A stretch of DNA of 64,000 nt from Eriocheir sinensis (Eukaryota; Arthropoda; Malacostraca; Decapoda; Varunidae), in NCBI RefSeq assembly GCF_024679095.1, contig NW_026111782.1:81001-145000 (forward strand), written 5' to 3'. The notes below the pieces were generated by a model that saw only the letters and a program-made list of their open reading frames with translations, had not been told where the DNA came from and made no database searches. Shown in pieces: positions 1-13,369 of the stretch. Each line of letters opens with the position of its first letter. Positions within the stretch are counted from its first letter, which is position 1. Both the position numbers and the translations under genes were made by a program.

Positions 1-570
1 AGGAAGGGTCAAGCTGTCACCAGGGTCACAAAACTACCCTGTTGGAAATGCCCACAACTCCTAGGAAAGCCTTGTCAAATGTGTGGTTTCTTAGGTTCAC
101 GGTACAGAGGAAAGGTCAAGCTGTCACCAGGGTCACAAAACTACCCTGCTGGAAATGCCCGCAACTACTACGAAAGCCTTGTCAAATGTGTGTTTTCTTA
201 AGTTCACGGTACAGAGGAAGGGTCAAGCTGTCACCAGGGTCACAAAACTACCCCTGGAAATGCCCACAACTCCTAGGAAAGCCTTTTCAAATGTGTGTTT
301 TCTTAGGTTCACGGTACTGAGGAAGGCTCAAGCTGTCACCAGGGTCACAAAAATACACCTGGAAATGCCCACAACTCCCCTTGTCAAATGTGTGTTTTTT
401 TAGGTTTACGGTACAGAGGAAGGGTCAAGCTGTCACCAGGGTCACAAAACTACCCTGCTGGAAATGCCCACAACTCCTAGGAAAGCCTTGTCAAATGTGT
501 GTTTTCTTAGGTTCACGGTACAGAGGAAGGGTCGAACTATCACCAGGGTCACAAAACTACCCCTGGAAAT
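1..570. repeat. 107-bp tandem repeat (R107), about 5.4 units
   Basis: Units begin with AGGAAGGGTCAAGCTGTCAC or a close variant at 1, 108, 215, 320, 417 and 524, so the period is 107 bp with shorter units of 105 and 97 bp. The array is cut by the window start. Single diverged monomers of the same sequence lie at about 12745-12930, 17650-17835 and 43385-43560, so this is a dispersed family that became tandem here. Open frames across it are by-products of the repeat. Confidence 0.9.
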
Positions 571-827
571 GATTAAGAACACTGCCTCAATGAAACGACT
601 TCACGCCTTGTTCTTTCTTAATAACACTTACAATACAGGTCCTACTTACGTCTTACCTCACACGACTCCAAGACACACCAATACCTTCTTAACGACACAA
701 ATACTGACAGGTGATTCAATTTTGCTTCAAACCACTAAAAGATCACTGCACATTACCTTTATACTGACATGTGTTGAGATCTTAATTACCTCACGCGACT
801 ATCAGCGCAGGTAACACACAGGTAAGG

Positions 828-895
<68 letters not shown>

Positions 896-1064
896 CTTCC
901 CTCCCCCTCTCTCCACGTCCAAATAGCAAATGACTATTTTTTTTTAGTAGTCCTTCTTCCTCTATCCTCCTCCTCCTCTTCCCTCCCCTCCCCTCCCCCT
1001 TCTCCTCCTCCTCCCTCCATTCCCTCGTTTCCTCCCCTTCAATCCATTCACAGTTGATTAGTTA
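571..1064. other. non-coding, (AC)n microsatellite at 829-892
   Basis: No gene is seen. A pure (AC)n run occupies about 829-892 and is followed by a pyrimidine-rich stretch of TCC/CCT blocks to about 1040. Confidence 0.8.
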
Positions 1065-1346
<282 letters not shown>

Positions 1347-1347
<1 letters not shown>

Positions 1348-2279
1348 AAAGGGGTGAAGACAACCCTCAAGATATTAGGTCACTAAGGAATGAAATCTCC
1401 ATAAACAGAGAAGGAAAACAGAGAGACACTCTGAGTGACCTAATGAGAGAACTCCCAGAAGACACAAGGAGGAGGACAGATATTGCACAGGAAGTGGGCG
1501 CTTCAAACTGGCTAACCACACTACCTATCAGGGCAAAAGGCTTCAACTTAAACAAAAAAGAATTTACTGATGCCCTTGCCCTCAGGTATGGCTGGCCAGT
1601 GGATGGGCTCCCAAACATGTGTAACTGTGGCTCACCCTTCAACCAAAATCATGCCATGACATGCAAGAGAGGAGGTTTCGTCTGCATGAGACATGATGAA
1701 GTAAGAGACGTAACAGCTCAGATGCTGAAAGAAGTCTGCCACGACGTGACTGTGGAACCCATGCTGCTCCCTCTGCAAGGCGAACACCTCGCCAGACGCA
1801 CCGCTAATGTTTCGAACGAAGCACGAGTGGATGTTAGCGCCAGAGGGTTTTGGACTTGTGGACAAAGGGCATACTTTGATATAAGGATCTTTGATCCCAT
1901 GGCCCATTGCCATAGAGACCTGACCCTTGATGCAGCCCACAGAAGAAACGAACAAGAGAAGAACAGAGCATATGAAGAAAGAATACAGAATGTGGACCAG
2001 GGCTCCTTCACCCCGGTAGTATTCACGACGGCAGGAGGGATGGGACCAAGGGCGCAGAGCTTCTACGCAAGACTCGCCGAAACACTGGCGGATAAGAAAC
2101 AATAGCCAAGAAGCAGTGTGGTCGCCTGGATGAGATGCAGGCTGTCCTTCTCCCTCCTGAGGTCAGCCTTGGTCTGCCTGAGAGGAACCAGGTCACCTGC
2201 ACCCAAAACCACCCGCATTGCTGACCTGGACTTTGAGGCGACGGTGGTTGATAGTCGTATCAACCACAAGCTCTGTTAG
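1347..2279 (+). pseudogene. LINE ORF C-terminus: CCHC finger and restriction-like endonuclease
   Basis: The open frame entered at 1347 has its first Met at 1443. It holds a zinc motif CNCGSPFNQNHAMTC (C-x-C-x7-H-x3-C) and then RVDVSARGFW..GQRAYFD, an acidic pair about 15 residues apart. In R2-like LINEs a CCHC finger followed by a PD..D endonuclease core cuts the target and starts target-primed reverse transcription; I infer the same role. An in-frame TAG at 2103-2105 stands where the related copies have CAG (Gln). Past it the frame stays open through VAWMRCRLSFSLLRS to the natural stop at 2277-2279. No RT domain is present, so this is an inactive 5'-truncated copy. Confidence 0.8.
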
Positions 2280-2456
2280 CTTAAAAATAAAATGTTTAGT
2301 AAAGTTTGTAATATTAAATAAAGATGGTTGTCGGCCACAGTCATTGACGGGGTGGGGCCAATTAATTGCTTTGTGAAAGGATATGAGAAAATATACCGCT
2401 CACAACGCAACTCTAATAGATGGAGGCCCGTAGAAGTAGTAGTAGATAAAAAAAAA
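1347..2456 (+). mobile_element. 5'-truncated LINE with RLE-type endonuclease end (subfamily RLE-B)
   Basis: Only the C-terminal coding end (1347-2279) and a 3' UTR of about 175 bp remain. The protein is a diverged relative of the copies at 3657 and 36339, sharing blocks such as GASNWLT, RAKGF and NEQEK. Both edges abut TAG/AGT repeats (to 1346 and from 2457), as in two other copies of the group. Confidence 0.85.
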
Positions 2457-2491
2457 AGTAGTAGTAGTAGTAGTAGTAGTAGCAGCAGTAA

Positions 2492-2541
<50 letters not shown>

Positions 2542-2548
2542 CTATTAC

Positions 2549-2580
<32 letters not shown>

Positions 2581-2653
2581 CTATTACTAGTAGTAGTAGT
2601 AATAGTATTATTATTATTATTATTAGTAGTAGTAGTAGTAGTAGTACTATTAC

Positions 2654-2693
<40 letters not shown>
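2457..2693. repeat. (TAG)n microsatellite with TAC/TAT variants
   Basis: About 237 bp of GTA/TAG triplets with islands such as ACTATTACTAG. It forms the 3' border of the LINE at 1347 and the 5' border of the tail fragment at 2694. Confidence 0.95.
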
Positions 2694-2694
<1 letters not shown>

Positions 2695-2833
2695 ATAAAG
2701 ATGGTTGTCGGCCACAGTCATTGGCGGGGTGGGGTCAATGAATTGCTTTGTGAAAGGATATGAGAAAATATACCGCTCACAACGCAACTCTAATAGATGG
2801 AGGCCCGTAAAAAAAAAAAAAAAAAAAAAAAAA
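2694..2833 (+). mobile_element. second RLE-B LINE 3'-end fragment with poly(A)
   Basis: The sequence from AATAAAGATGGTTGTCGG to GGAGGCCCGT repeats the 3' UTR at about 2317-2431 almost exactly, then ends in 25 A residues and (GTA)n (2834-2873). It is a heavily truncated second insertion or a duplicated tail, again bordered on both sides by TAG repeats. Confidence 0.8.
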
Positions 2834-3446
<613 letters not shown>

Positions 3447-3656
3447 CTTTGAAAACAATGTGTCAGCCTATTATATTGATTATAATCCTATCTATATATC
3501 TGTCAATGTCGCTAAACTAATAGGAATATTAATATTAGTGTCATTCCACAGTAGATATCACTACTACTTTCAATCATAATCAATAATCAGTCATTATTAC
3601 TACATGTACTACCAATATTCCTGTTGTCATTAATATCAATATCTATAATTTTATAA

Positions 3657-5822
3657 ATGCTTGACCCTCCAAGCCAAAGAAGATGCTGCGTTTGTATAAA
3701 AGAAGATCACAGATGTGTAAACTGTGCATGTGTTAAGGAGAAAAGACGCTGTACGAACTGTAAAAAGAGCGACAGGTGCCAAAATCCCCTGGGCAGGGAT
3801 CAGAGCAGGGAGGATAACGATGAAGCGCGACACCGCGGGGACAATGAGGGCCGCCGGGGAAGGAGTGAGCGGGTGGAGGGGGTGTCGGAGGGAGCTGCTG
3901 CACAACCGCCACCTCTATATCCCCCTCAACCGGTACCACCCCTTCCATTGGCACCTCCAATGTTGCCACTACCAACACCACTACCACCACCCCCTCATCA
4001 CTCTTCCTCTTCGACTGGACAGGGCGCGGCGGAGGTCGGGGGAAGCTTTGCTTGGAAGGGGCTAGCAGAGGGGGAAGCAACGAGGTGGGTGGATGACACA
4101 TACCTTGAAGTTGTTGGGTGGTCTGCAAGAAATCTTTTTGAACCACCCAGATGTGGAGCCACGACATTTATCATCAAAGAAATTGTCACCCTGTTAAATA
4201 ACTACATACAGAACACACCACTGGCGCCCCTATCCCTGAAAATTGTATTCACTCTCCCCCATCTCTTCCTCCAAAAAGCACACCCAAAGACCAAACAAGC
4301 CGAAAATATCGAGGCATTAAGAAGACGAGTTGCCTTGTGGCAAACTAACGAGTTAGATGCCCTCCTTGGAGAAGCCAGAGCCATACAGGAGAGGCTCCCC
4401 GGACCCCAACAAAACAACACCTCCACAGAAGACAGGGCCCGGAAGTTTGCAGACAAAATGCGACAAGGCAACGTTGCGTCTGCAACACGAGCCTTGACAG
4501 AAAATTCCACACGGGGTGTGCTTCCACTCACCAGGGACACGATCAGTCAACTCAAGGAAAAACATCCTCCACCGAGTGACCTGAAGGGACTGAGACTGGC
4601 AGGATGTCACCAACCACCGAATCCAGTTATATACGAAAGGATAACAGGAGAGATTGTGTGGAAGACCCTCCAGACTCGTGGCAGCGCGGGACCCTCAGGA
4701 CTTGATGCACGGGGATGGCGAAGCTTGCTGAGCAGCGCCAACTTTGGTAATGCAGCTGGCGACTTGCGCAACACCATTGCAGCACTGGCAAGAAAACTCG
4801 CCTCCTCCAGCTGCCACTATGTGGACGCCCTGACGACATGCCGCCTCATTCCCCTGGACAAGAGGCCGGGATGCAGGCCTATAGGAGTCGGAGAAGTCCT
4901 GCGGCGCATCGTAGGCAAATGCATCATGGCTGTCGTCAAAGAAGATGTGAGAATGGCAGCAGGGAACCTCCAAGTTTGTGCGGGGCAGCAGGCAGGAGGA
5001 GAAGCAGCAGTCCATGCCATGCGGGAGATATTCGATCACGTGGAGTGCGAAGCAGTGCTTCTTGTTGACGCCAAAAATGCCTTCAACACATTAAATAGAA
5101 AGACTATGATACATAACATTAAAACCAAGTGCCCTAGCTTAGCTATGTATGTCGAAAATACCTATACATACCCGACTGACTTATACATAAATAGCCACAG
5201 TGGAAAGGTGAAAGTGTTAAAATCATCTGAGGGAACAACACAAGGTGACCCAATAGCCATGGCTATGTACGCCCTGGGCCTATCAGTCCTCCAAAATGAA
5301 ATCGCGTTCGCAGAAACACGGGTGAAACAGGTGGCTTATGCTGGTAAAATCTCAGACTTAAAAGGGTGGTGGGACACTGTGAACACCGCCGGCCCTGAGA
5401 TAGGATACATCCCTAACGCCACCAAGTCTGTCCTTATTGTCAAACCTGAACATTATGACCATGCCGCAGAAACTTTTAGAGGAAGTGGCGTCATTGTGAC
5501 AAAAGACGGACAACGGCACTTAGGTGCAGTGATCGGGACAGAGGTATATAAGAAGGAGTACGTGGGAGACAAAGTAGCTGAATGGGTGAAGGAAATAGAA
5601 GCTTTGTCTGCCATTGCCAAGACTGAGCCACACGCTGCCTATTCAGCGTACACCCACGGCATCCAACATCGGTGGACGTTCCTGATGCGCACCATCCCCG
5701 GCATCAGTCCACTCCTCCGACCACTGGAAAATGCCGTCAAGAATGTATTCTTGCCGGCGCTGGTGAAATATCATGCTTTGGGGGAGGAGGAGACTGGGTG
5801 GGATGGGGATCACCAGCCCTGA
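3657..5822 (+). pseudogene. LINE reverse transcriptase ORF, catalytic aspartates deleted
   Basis: A 721-residue frame. Residues 10-41 are Cys-rich (CCVCIKEDHRCVNCAC...CTNC...C), a likely nucleic-acid-binding finger. Residues about 80-125 are Pro-rich. RT motifs follow: VDAKNAF at about 470-476 (motif A) and TTQGDPIAMAMYALGL at about 527-542 (motif B). Motif C should read YADD as in copy 2, but here it is Y561-A-G-K: 18 nt including both catalytic Asp codons are missing, with TGC at both edges of the deletion. The RT is therefore predicted dead although the frame stays open. A stop codon lies directly upstream of the ATG at 3657, so this Met may simply mark the 5' truncation point. The frame ends after the 26-nt deletion at about 5789. 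Confidence 0.85.
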
Positions 5823-6799
5823 GAAGCTGGCAGATAGGCACTCATCAACAGGATCATCGCTCAGGAGGCAGAGGGCGAGATAGACCAAACAGAAATAAGA
5901 GATATTAAAAGAAAAATCTCAGAAGAAAGGCAACAGGCCCAAAAAGACGAGCTGGACCGTCTTACACACCACCTGTCCACAGAAATGGGCAGAAAAATAC
6001 ACACAGCACAGGAGGCAGGCGCCTCTAACTGGCTAACGTCATTACCAATCAGAGCAAAGGGCTTCAGCCTCAACAAACAAGAATTTGTCGACGCCATTGC
6101 TCTGAGATATGGCTGGCCGATTGAGGGACTGCCTGATCTCTGTGCATGTGGATCACCAAATGATGTCACCCACACCATGACATGTAAAAAAGGAGGCTTC
6201 GTCTGTATTCGACACGATGAAGTGAGGGATCTGACAGCCAGCATGCTTGGGGAGGTATGCCAAGACGTCACTACCGAGCCGGCACTGCTTCCCCTGGACG
6301 GCGAACACCTTCGGTACAGGACAGCCAATACCTCACAGGAGGCACGGGTTGATGTAAGTGCCCGCGGATTCTGGGTGCGCGGACAGCGGGCGTTCATGGA
6401 CATCGCATATTCGACCCGATGGCTGCCTGTCACCGTGAGCTGCCCCTGCAAGCCGCCCACCACAGGAACGAGCAGGAGAAGACAAGGGCATACGGTGAAA
6501 GAATCCAACATGTGGATCAGGGCAGCTTCACCCCCCTCGTCTTCACCACATCCGGCGGGATGGGTCCCAGGGCCCAATGCTTCTACACACGCCTCGCGGA
6601 ATTAATCTCAGAAAAGAAGCAACAGCCAAGAAGCCACGTTGTCGCCTGGATGAGGTGTCGCCTCTCGTTCTCCCTGCTCAGGTCGGCCATCCTATGTCTC
6701 AGGGGCACCCGACACTCTGGCCCAAAAGCCACCACCATCTCCAATATGGACTATGAAGCCACAGTGGTGGAGAGTGACATTAGGGTGGGTCGGGAGTGA
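5823..6799 (+). pseudogene. LINE ORF C-terminus, frame-shifted: CCHC finger and RLE
   Basis: This continues the element's single ORF in fragments. The open part at 5985-6605 contains CACGSPNDVTHTMTC (C-x-C-x7-H-x3-C) and RVDVSARGFWVRGQRAF. A 1-nt deletion at about 6404, next to the second acidic residue, throws the rest into another frame, read at 6419-6799 (GSFTPLVFTTSGGMGPRAQ ... VAWMRCRLSFSLLRS). The same C-terminus is continuous in copy 2. The two deletions before it (26 and 31 nt, total 57) restore the frame between them, so only the short segment between is scrambled. Confidence 0.8.
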
Positions 6800-6986
6800 C
6801 TTGAGTAGGGAAGGAAAGGGGGATCTAGACGTAATAGATGATAGGTGATTTAGTGTCAGGTAGTATTAGTGATATGGTTGGATGCCACAGTCATTAGCGA
6901 ACAGAGTTGGGGCTAATGACCTCCAAGCTATGGAGCCCTCCATGACTATGTGTCGGGAAAATAAACATGGGTGGAGGTATCATTTA

Positions 6987-6987
6987 T

Positions 6988-7045
<58 letters not shown>

Positions 7046-7254
7046 CAGCAGTAGTATTAGAATTAGTAGAAGAATTATTATTATTATTATTATTAGTAGT
7101 AGTAATAGAAGTAGTAGTAGCAGCAGCAGAAGTAGTAGAAGTAGTAGTAGAAGTAGTAGTAACAACAACAGTAGTGGTAGTAGTAGTAGTAATAGTAGTA
7201 GTAGTAGTAGTAGTACTAGTAGTAGTAGCAGTAGTAGTAGTAGTAGTAGTAGTA
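6987..7254. repeat. (TAG)n compound microsatellite after LINE copy 1
   Basis: GTA/TAG triplets with AGC, ATT and GAA interruptions, directly following the LINE 3' UTR (GGTATCATTTAT). Confidence 0.95.
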
Positions 7255-7371
7255 TCAATAGCCCCAACTTCCTGTGTGATGGGAGCCGCCGCCCCGCTGT
7301 GCTACACGTGGGAATACCCCCGTGGTGTGTGCCGAGACTTGGAATGACGAGCCGGAGTTATTTTTAATAAC

Positions 7372-7433
<62 letters not shown>

Positions 7434-7440
7434 TAATCAG
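7255..7440. repeat. unassigned 115 bp then (AAT)n
   Basis: Sequence from 7255 to about 7368 has no recognised identity. AAT repeats occupy about 7369-7430, next to the T-rich (A-tail on the minus strand) end of the SINE. Confidence 0.7.
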
Positions 7441-7710
7441 TTTTTTTTTTATTTTTTTTTTTACGTCGTTGCCTGTTGCGCCGGTAGGCATCTTCCTGGT
7501 GGGGCCTGATGGTCGGCCCAGCCCGTTCTGGCGCAGGCGATTGTTTATAGTGGCGCCATCTTGCACTGACTCATGCTGGCCCCCGGAACTCGTTCTTGAT
7601 TCGCTTGGACGGCTTCCTCTAGAGTCCGGGTTGATGGGTGGTCTTCAGGACAGCATGTGGGTAGTTTTAAGCCACTCGGCGGTGACTAAAAAAACCGAGT
7701 GGTAGCGTGG

Positions 7711-7721
7711 GGATTCGAACC
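7711..7721 (-). promoter_or_regulatory. Pol III B box of the SINE
   Basis: GGTTCGAATCC on the minus strand fits the B-box consensus GGTTCGANTCC exactly. Confidence 0.8.
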
Positions 7722-7762
7722 CGCGTCGTCCATCACGCGGTGAATGTGGGCCCAGTACGCTA

Positions 7763-7774
7763 CCAATTCGGCCA
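7763..7774 (-). promoter_or_regulatory. Pol III A box of the SINE
   Basis: TGGCCGAATTGG on the minus strand matches the A-box pattern TGGCNNAGTGG at most positions and lies about 45 bp upstream of the B box, as in tRNA promoters. Confidence 0.65.
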
Positions 7775-7783
7775 CCGCCTACC

Positions 7784-7785
<2 letters not shown>

Positions 7786-7850
<65 letters not shown>

Positions 7851-7877
7851 CACTCACTCTTTGCCTGTCTGAAACTT

Positions 7878-7959
<82 letters not shown>

Positions 7960-7985
7960 TCTACACATACCATTGTATTTTTTCC

Positions 7986-8039
<54 letters not shown>

Positions 8040-8065
8040 CACTCACTCTTTGCCTGTATGAAACT

Positions 8066-8154
<89 letters not shown>

Positions 8155-8179
8155 TCTACACATACCATTGTGTTTTTTC

Positions 8180-8219
<40 letters not shown>

Positions 8220-8225
8220 GTGTGT
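7786..8225. repeat. higher-order (GT)n-spacer-(CT)n-spacer tandem repeat
   Basis: A unit of roughly 195 bp is present twice: (GT)n, spacer TCACTCACTCTTTGCCTGT, (CT)n, spacer TAAAATCTACACATACCATT, then (GT)n again. The spacers differ by only a few bases between units, so microsatellites and spacers were duplicated as a block. Confidence 0.9.
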
Positions 8226-8317
8226 AAATTGTTATGTGCATAAGTGTATGTGCATATATTTTCGTGTGCGTGAATTTTATGCGCGTTAAAATTTATGGGC
8301 GTAAATCTGTGTTATTC

Positions 8318-8319
<2 letters not shown>

Positions 8320-8391
<72 letters not shown>
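8320..8391. repeat. (AG)n microsatellite at the CR1-1 3' end
   Basis: A pure AG run; on the minus strand it reads (CT)n and directly follows the CR1-1 end TTCTATGTAAATAT. Confidence 0.95.
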
Positions 8392-8393
<2 letters not shown>

Positions 8394-8505
8394 TTTACAT
8401 AGAAAATCAGACCACACAGACCCCATGGTCCAGACTAGTTGGTCTGTCCTTAAACCTAAGTGATTTTACATTAATCAGATGGCTCCAAAACGTTGCTTTT
8501 CTACT

Positions 8506-9027
8506 CTAGTTAAAATTAAGTTCAAGGAAGTGACGGTCGAGCTTGTTTTTAAAGGAGTCAATCGTGTTACACTGGACCACTGATGGTGGGAGCTTATTCC
8601 ATTCTCGCACTACAACGTTGGTGAAGAAAAATTTGGTGTAGTCTGAATTTACTTGTCTACATTTGAGTTTTGTGCCATTGTTCCTCGTTCGCAAAGTGTC
8701 ATCGATCATAAACAATTTTGTTCTGTCTACGTTCGTGAAACCATTAAGTATTTTAAAACATTCGATCAGTTTTCCTCGGAGGCGACGTTTCTCAAGAGAG
8801 AACATGTTAAGGGTGGAAAGCCTTTCTTCGTAGGATTTGTTGCGCAAGGAAGGGATCATTTTTGTTGCTCGACGCTGAACACCTTCTAGTTTAGCAATGT
8901 CCTTTGCATGGTGGGGAGACCAAAACTGTACCGCATATTCCAAGTGGGGTCTGACTAAACTATTGTAGAGCGGAAGTATTACATCTTTATTCTTGAATAA
9001 AAAGTTTCTTTTAATGAAGCCCAACAT
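8506..9027 (-). pseudogene. CR1-1 ORF2 C-terminal domain
   Basis: A 173-residue frame out of phase with the RT part because of small deletions near 9030-9080. It shows the conserved CR1 C-terminus: [49 protein letters not shown] and VVREWNKLPPSVV. This region follows the thumb in CR1 ORF2; its role is poorly known. It ends naturally about 110 bp before the element's 3' end. Confidence 0.85.
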
Positions 9028-9143
9028 TCTGTTCGCTTTATTTGCTGCATCGATGCATTGATGTGAGAATTGAGGTTTGACGCAATTTTAATCCCCAGGT
9101 CCTTAACGCTTTGAACGCTTGTGAGTTTAACGCCGCGTATTTC

Positions 9144-10454
9144 TTAATCGAACTTCTTATTTTTTGTTCCAACTTGAAGGACCTGGCACTTGTCTACGTT
9201 AAAGGGCATCTCCCATTTATCCGACCAAGCTGAAATTTTGTGCAAATCCTCTTGGAGGCTTTGCCTGTCTTCGTCAGTGAGAACCGAGTTACCAATCTTT
9301 GTGTCGTCTGCAAATTTACTAATGCGATTATTGAGTCCAACATCCACGTCGTTGATGTAAATAATGAAGAGCACTGGGCAAAGAACCGAGCCCTGAGGGA
9401 CGCCACAAGTGACCGGCGCCCACTCTGAGTTAAATCCGTCAATCACAACTCTTTGTTGTCTGTTGCTTAACCAATTCGTGATCCATTGGTTTACTTGACC
9501 GTCAATGCCTATTTGCTTTAATTTATAAAGTAATTTATGATGTGGGACTTTATCAAACGCTTTCTGGAAATCAAGATAGACTACATCCACTGATTTTGTT
9601 ACGTCATAAATTGAGAAGAGATCGTTATAAAAGGTCAGTAGATTTGACAGGCAGGATCTTTTGTTACGGAAGCCATGTTGTGAATCCCCAATTAATGAGT
9701 GGCTTTCGAGGTAACTCACAATTTTGTCTCTATTTATGCTCTCGAGTAGCTTACCTACAATTGAAGTTAGACTAATGGGTCGGTAGCTACCTGGTATTTT
9801 TTTGCCTCCTTTCATAAAAATCGGTGTCACGTTAGCCTTTTTCCAATCCGAAGGGACGATGCCTTGTCGCAAGGACATATTGAATACGGTAGTGAGGGAC
9901 GAGAGTATTTCGCTCTTTGTTTCTTTAAGCAGTATAGTATATACTTTGTCGGGTCCGGGACTGTTATTTGTTTTAAGTGAATGGAGAGCGTTAAGAACTT
10001 CATCGGTTGTTATTTCAAAATTAGGCAATGCATGCTCGAGATTTACATTAGTACTGGTGTTGTTGGTAGCGAGAGGAAGACTGTTAGTATTAAACACCGA
10101 GGAAAAATAATTGTTTAAGAGGTTTGCAATGTGTTGGCTGTCAGTCACTATTGCACCGTCGCTGTTTGTTAAAGGTCCAATACCACTTTTGATCGCCTTT
10201 CTGTTGTTTATGTAACTGAAGAAAGATTTCGGATTATTTTTACAGTTGGCTGCAATATTTTCTTCATATCTACGCTTTGCCTGACCTACTAGTCTTTTTA
10301 CTCGTCGCCTGGCATCATTATAAAGTCTAATGCTTTCGGGCGTGCTTTGTTCTTTCTTTAACCTGTAAAACAGTTTTCTCTCATTGACTGATTGTTTAAT
10401 TTCGCTATTAAACCACGGTGGGCTTTTATTAGTGTTAATTCGCCTCTCGCGCAA
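9144..10454 (-). pseudogene. CR1-1 reverse transcriptase ORF2 fragment
   Basis: A 436-residue frame with the RT motifs in order: [46 protein letters not shown] (motif A), [20 protein letters not shown] (motif B) and [10 protein letters not shown] (motif C, both catalytic Asp present). It reverse-transcribes the element RNA at the target site. GSVLCPV has Cys where relatives have Gly. The frame stops at 9144-9146 (KKFD*), where the plus copy reads KKFNYE. The missing N-terminus (endonuclease) is due to 5' truncation. Confidence 0.9.
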
Positions 10455-10578
10455 GGGGACGAATGTGTTCTGCTGAGTGAGTAAGTGATTTTTAAAGCTT
10501 AGCCTGGCTTCCTCTACGTTGCCGTCATCTGATAGTTGTATTTCTGTTAGTTTTTGTCGGATTTCTGCGAAGAGAGAG

Positions 10579-10601
10579 AGACTGATGAACTTATCATTCG
10601 G

Positions 10602-10700
<99 letters not shown>

Positions 10701-10771
10701 GTACATTCATTTTGTATTCATTTTTTTGTCTACAATTTCTCAAACCTCATGGCCTATAAACATATCAATAT

Positions 10772-10851
<80 letters not shown>

Positions 10852-11050
10852 TATATTTTTTTTTTCGTTTTCTCCCTTCTTTTACTTTCCTCCTTTCCTT
10901 CCTTCCTCTTCTCCCCCTTTCCTCCTTTCCTTCCTTTCCTCCGTTCGTTCTCTTCTTTTTTCTCTCTTCCTCCTTCTCTCCTTTCTTCCTTCCTCTCTTC
11001 ATATTTCTCCGTCTTCTCTCTCCTCCTCTTCTTCCTTTTTGTCTCATTAT

Positions 11051-11105
<55 letters not shown>
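10579..11105. repeat. microsatellite cluster (CT)n, (CT)n, pyrimidine tract, (AC)n
   Basis: (CT)n at 10601-10696, a 77-bp spacer, (CT)n at 10774-10847, a TTCC/TTC-rich tract to about 11050 and (AC)n at 11055-11105. No gene. Confidence 0.9.

Positions 11106-13260
<2,155 letters not shown>

Positions 13261-13341
<81 letters not shown>
13261..13341. repeat. (AG)n at the 5' edge of LINE-B
   Basis: A pure AG run. LINE-B coding homology begins within about 30 bp, and its 3' end again meets (AG)n at 15243. Confidence 0.95.
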
Positions 13342-13342
<1 letters not shown>

Positions 13343-13369
13343 GCCCAGGCCTGGGCTAAGGACCAATGG

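Larger units (their letters stand above)
3657..6986 (+). mobile_element. RLE-type LINE copy 1 (RLE-A), nearly full coding length
   Basis: This copy contains, in order, an N-terminal Cys-rich finger, an RT domain, a CCHC finger and an RLE-like region, then a 3' UTR of about 190 bp ending at (TAG)n. Copy 2 at 36339 is nearly identical in shared parts, so the family was recently active. Copy 1 is broken: an 18-nt deletion at about 5340, a 26-nt deletion at about 5789, a 31-nt deletion at about 5839 and a 1-nt deletion at about 6404, all relative to copy 2. Single-ORF layout with a C-terminal RLE is the architecture of the R2/R4/NeSL/CRE group; the exact clade is not decided here. Confidence 0.85.
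7441..7783 (-). mobile_element. tRNA-derived SINE
   Basis: Read on the minus strand the element starts at about 7783 with GTAGGCGGTGGCCGAATTGG, which contains an A-box-like TGGCCGAATTGG (7763-7774). A perfect B box GGTTCGAATCC follows (7711-7721). A body of about 260 bp and an A-rich 3' end (7441-7462) complete it. Spaced A and B boxes followed by a non-tRNA body define tRNA-derived SINEs transcribed by RNA polymerase III. The 3' body reappears without the tRNA head at 58978-59100, so it is a family. Confidence 0.85.
8392..10578 (-). mobile_element. CR1-clade LINE (CR1-1), minus copy, 5' truncated
   Basis: The copy runs from a 5' truncation next to (CT)n at about 10578-10601 to its 3' end at 8392. 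It encodes the linker after the endonuclease, the complete RT and the CR1 C-terminal domain. It matches the plus copy at 30859-33236 and the fragment at 16950-17166, all three ending TTCTATGTAAAT followed by (CT)n. The TTCTATG near the end resembles the octamer tail (ATTCTRTG) known for vertebrate CR1. Here the two flanking dinucleotide runs are on opposite strands, unlike in the plus copy. Confidence 0.9.

Noticed and set aside
42..814. Small frames with the repeated peptide CFLRFTVQRKGQAVTRVTK
   Set aside because: They arise from the R107 tandem repeat and shift frame between units (107 is not a multiple of three).
3733..4167. Minus-strand frame opposite the Pro-rich part of RLE-LINE copy 1
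   Set aside because: Compositional antisense frame; the plus frame carries the zinc finger and RT.
7700..7783. A functional tRNA gene
   Set aside because: A and B boxes are present, but the sequence continues into a SINE body with an A-rich tail and the acceptor stem is not complete.
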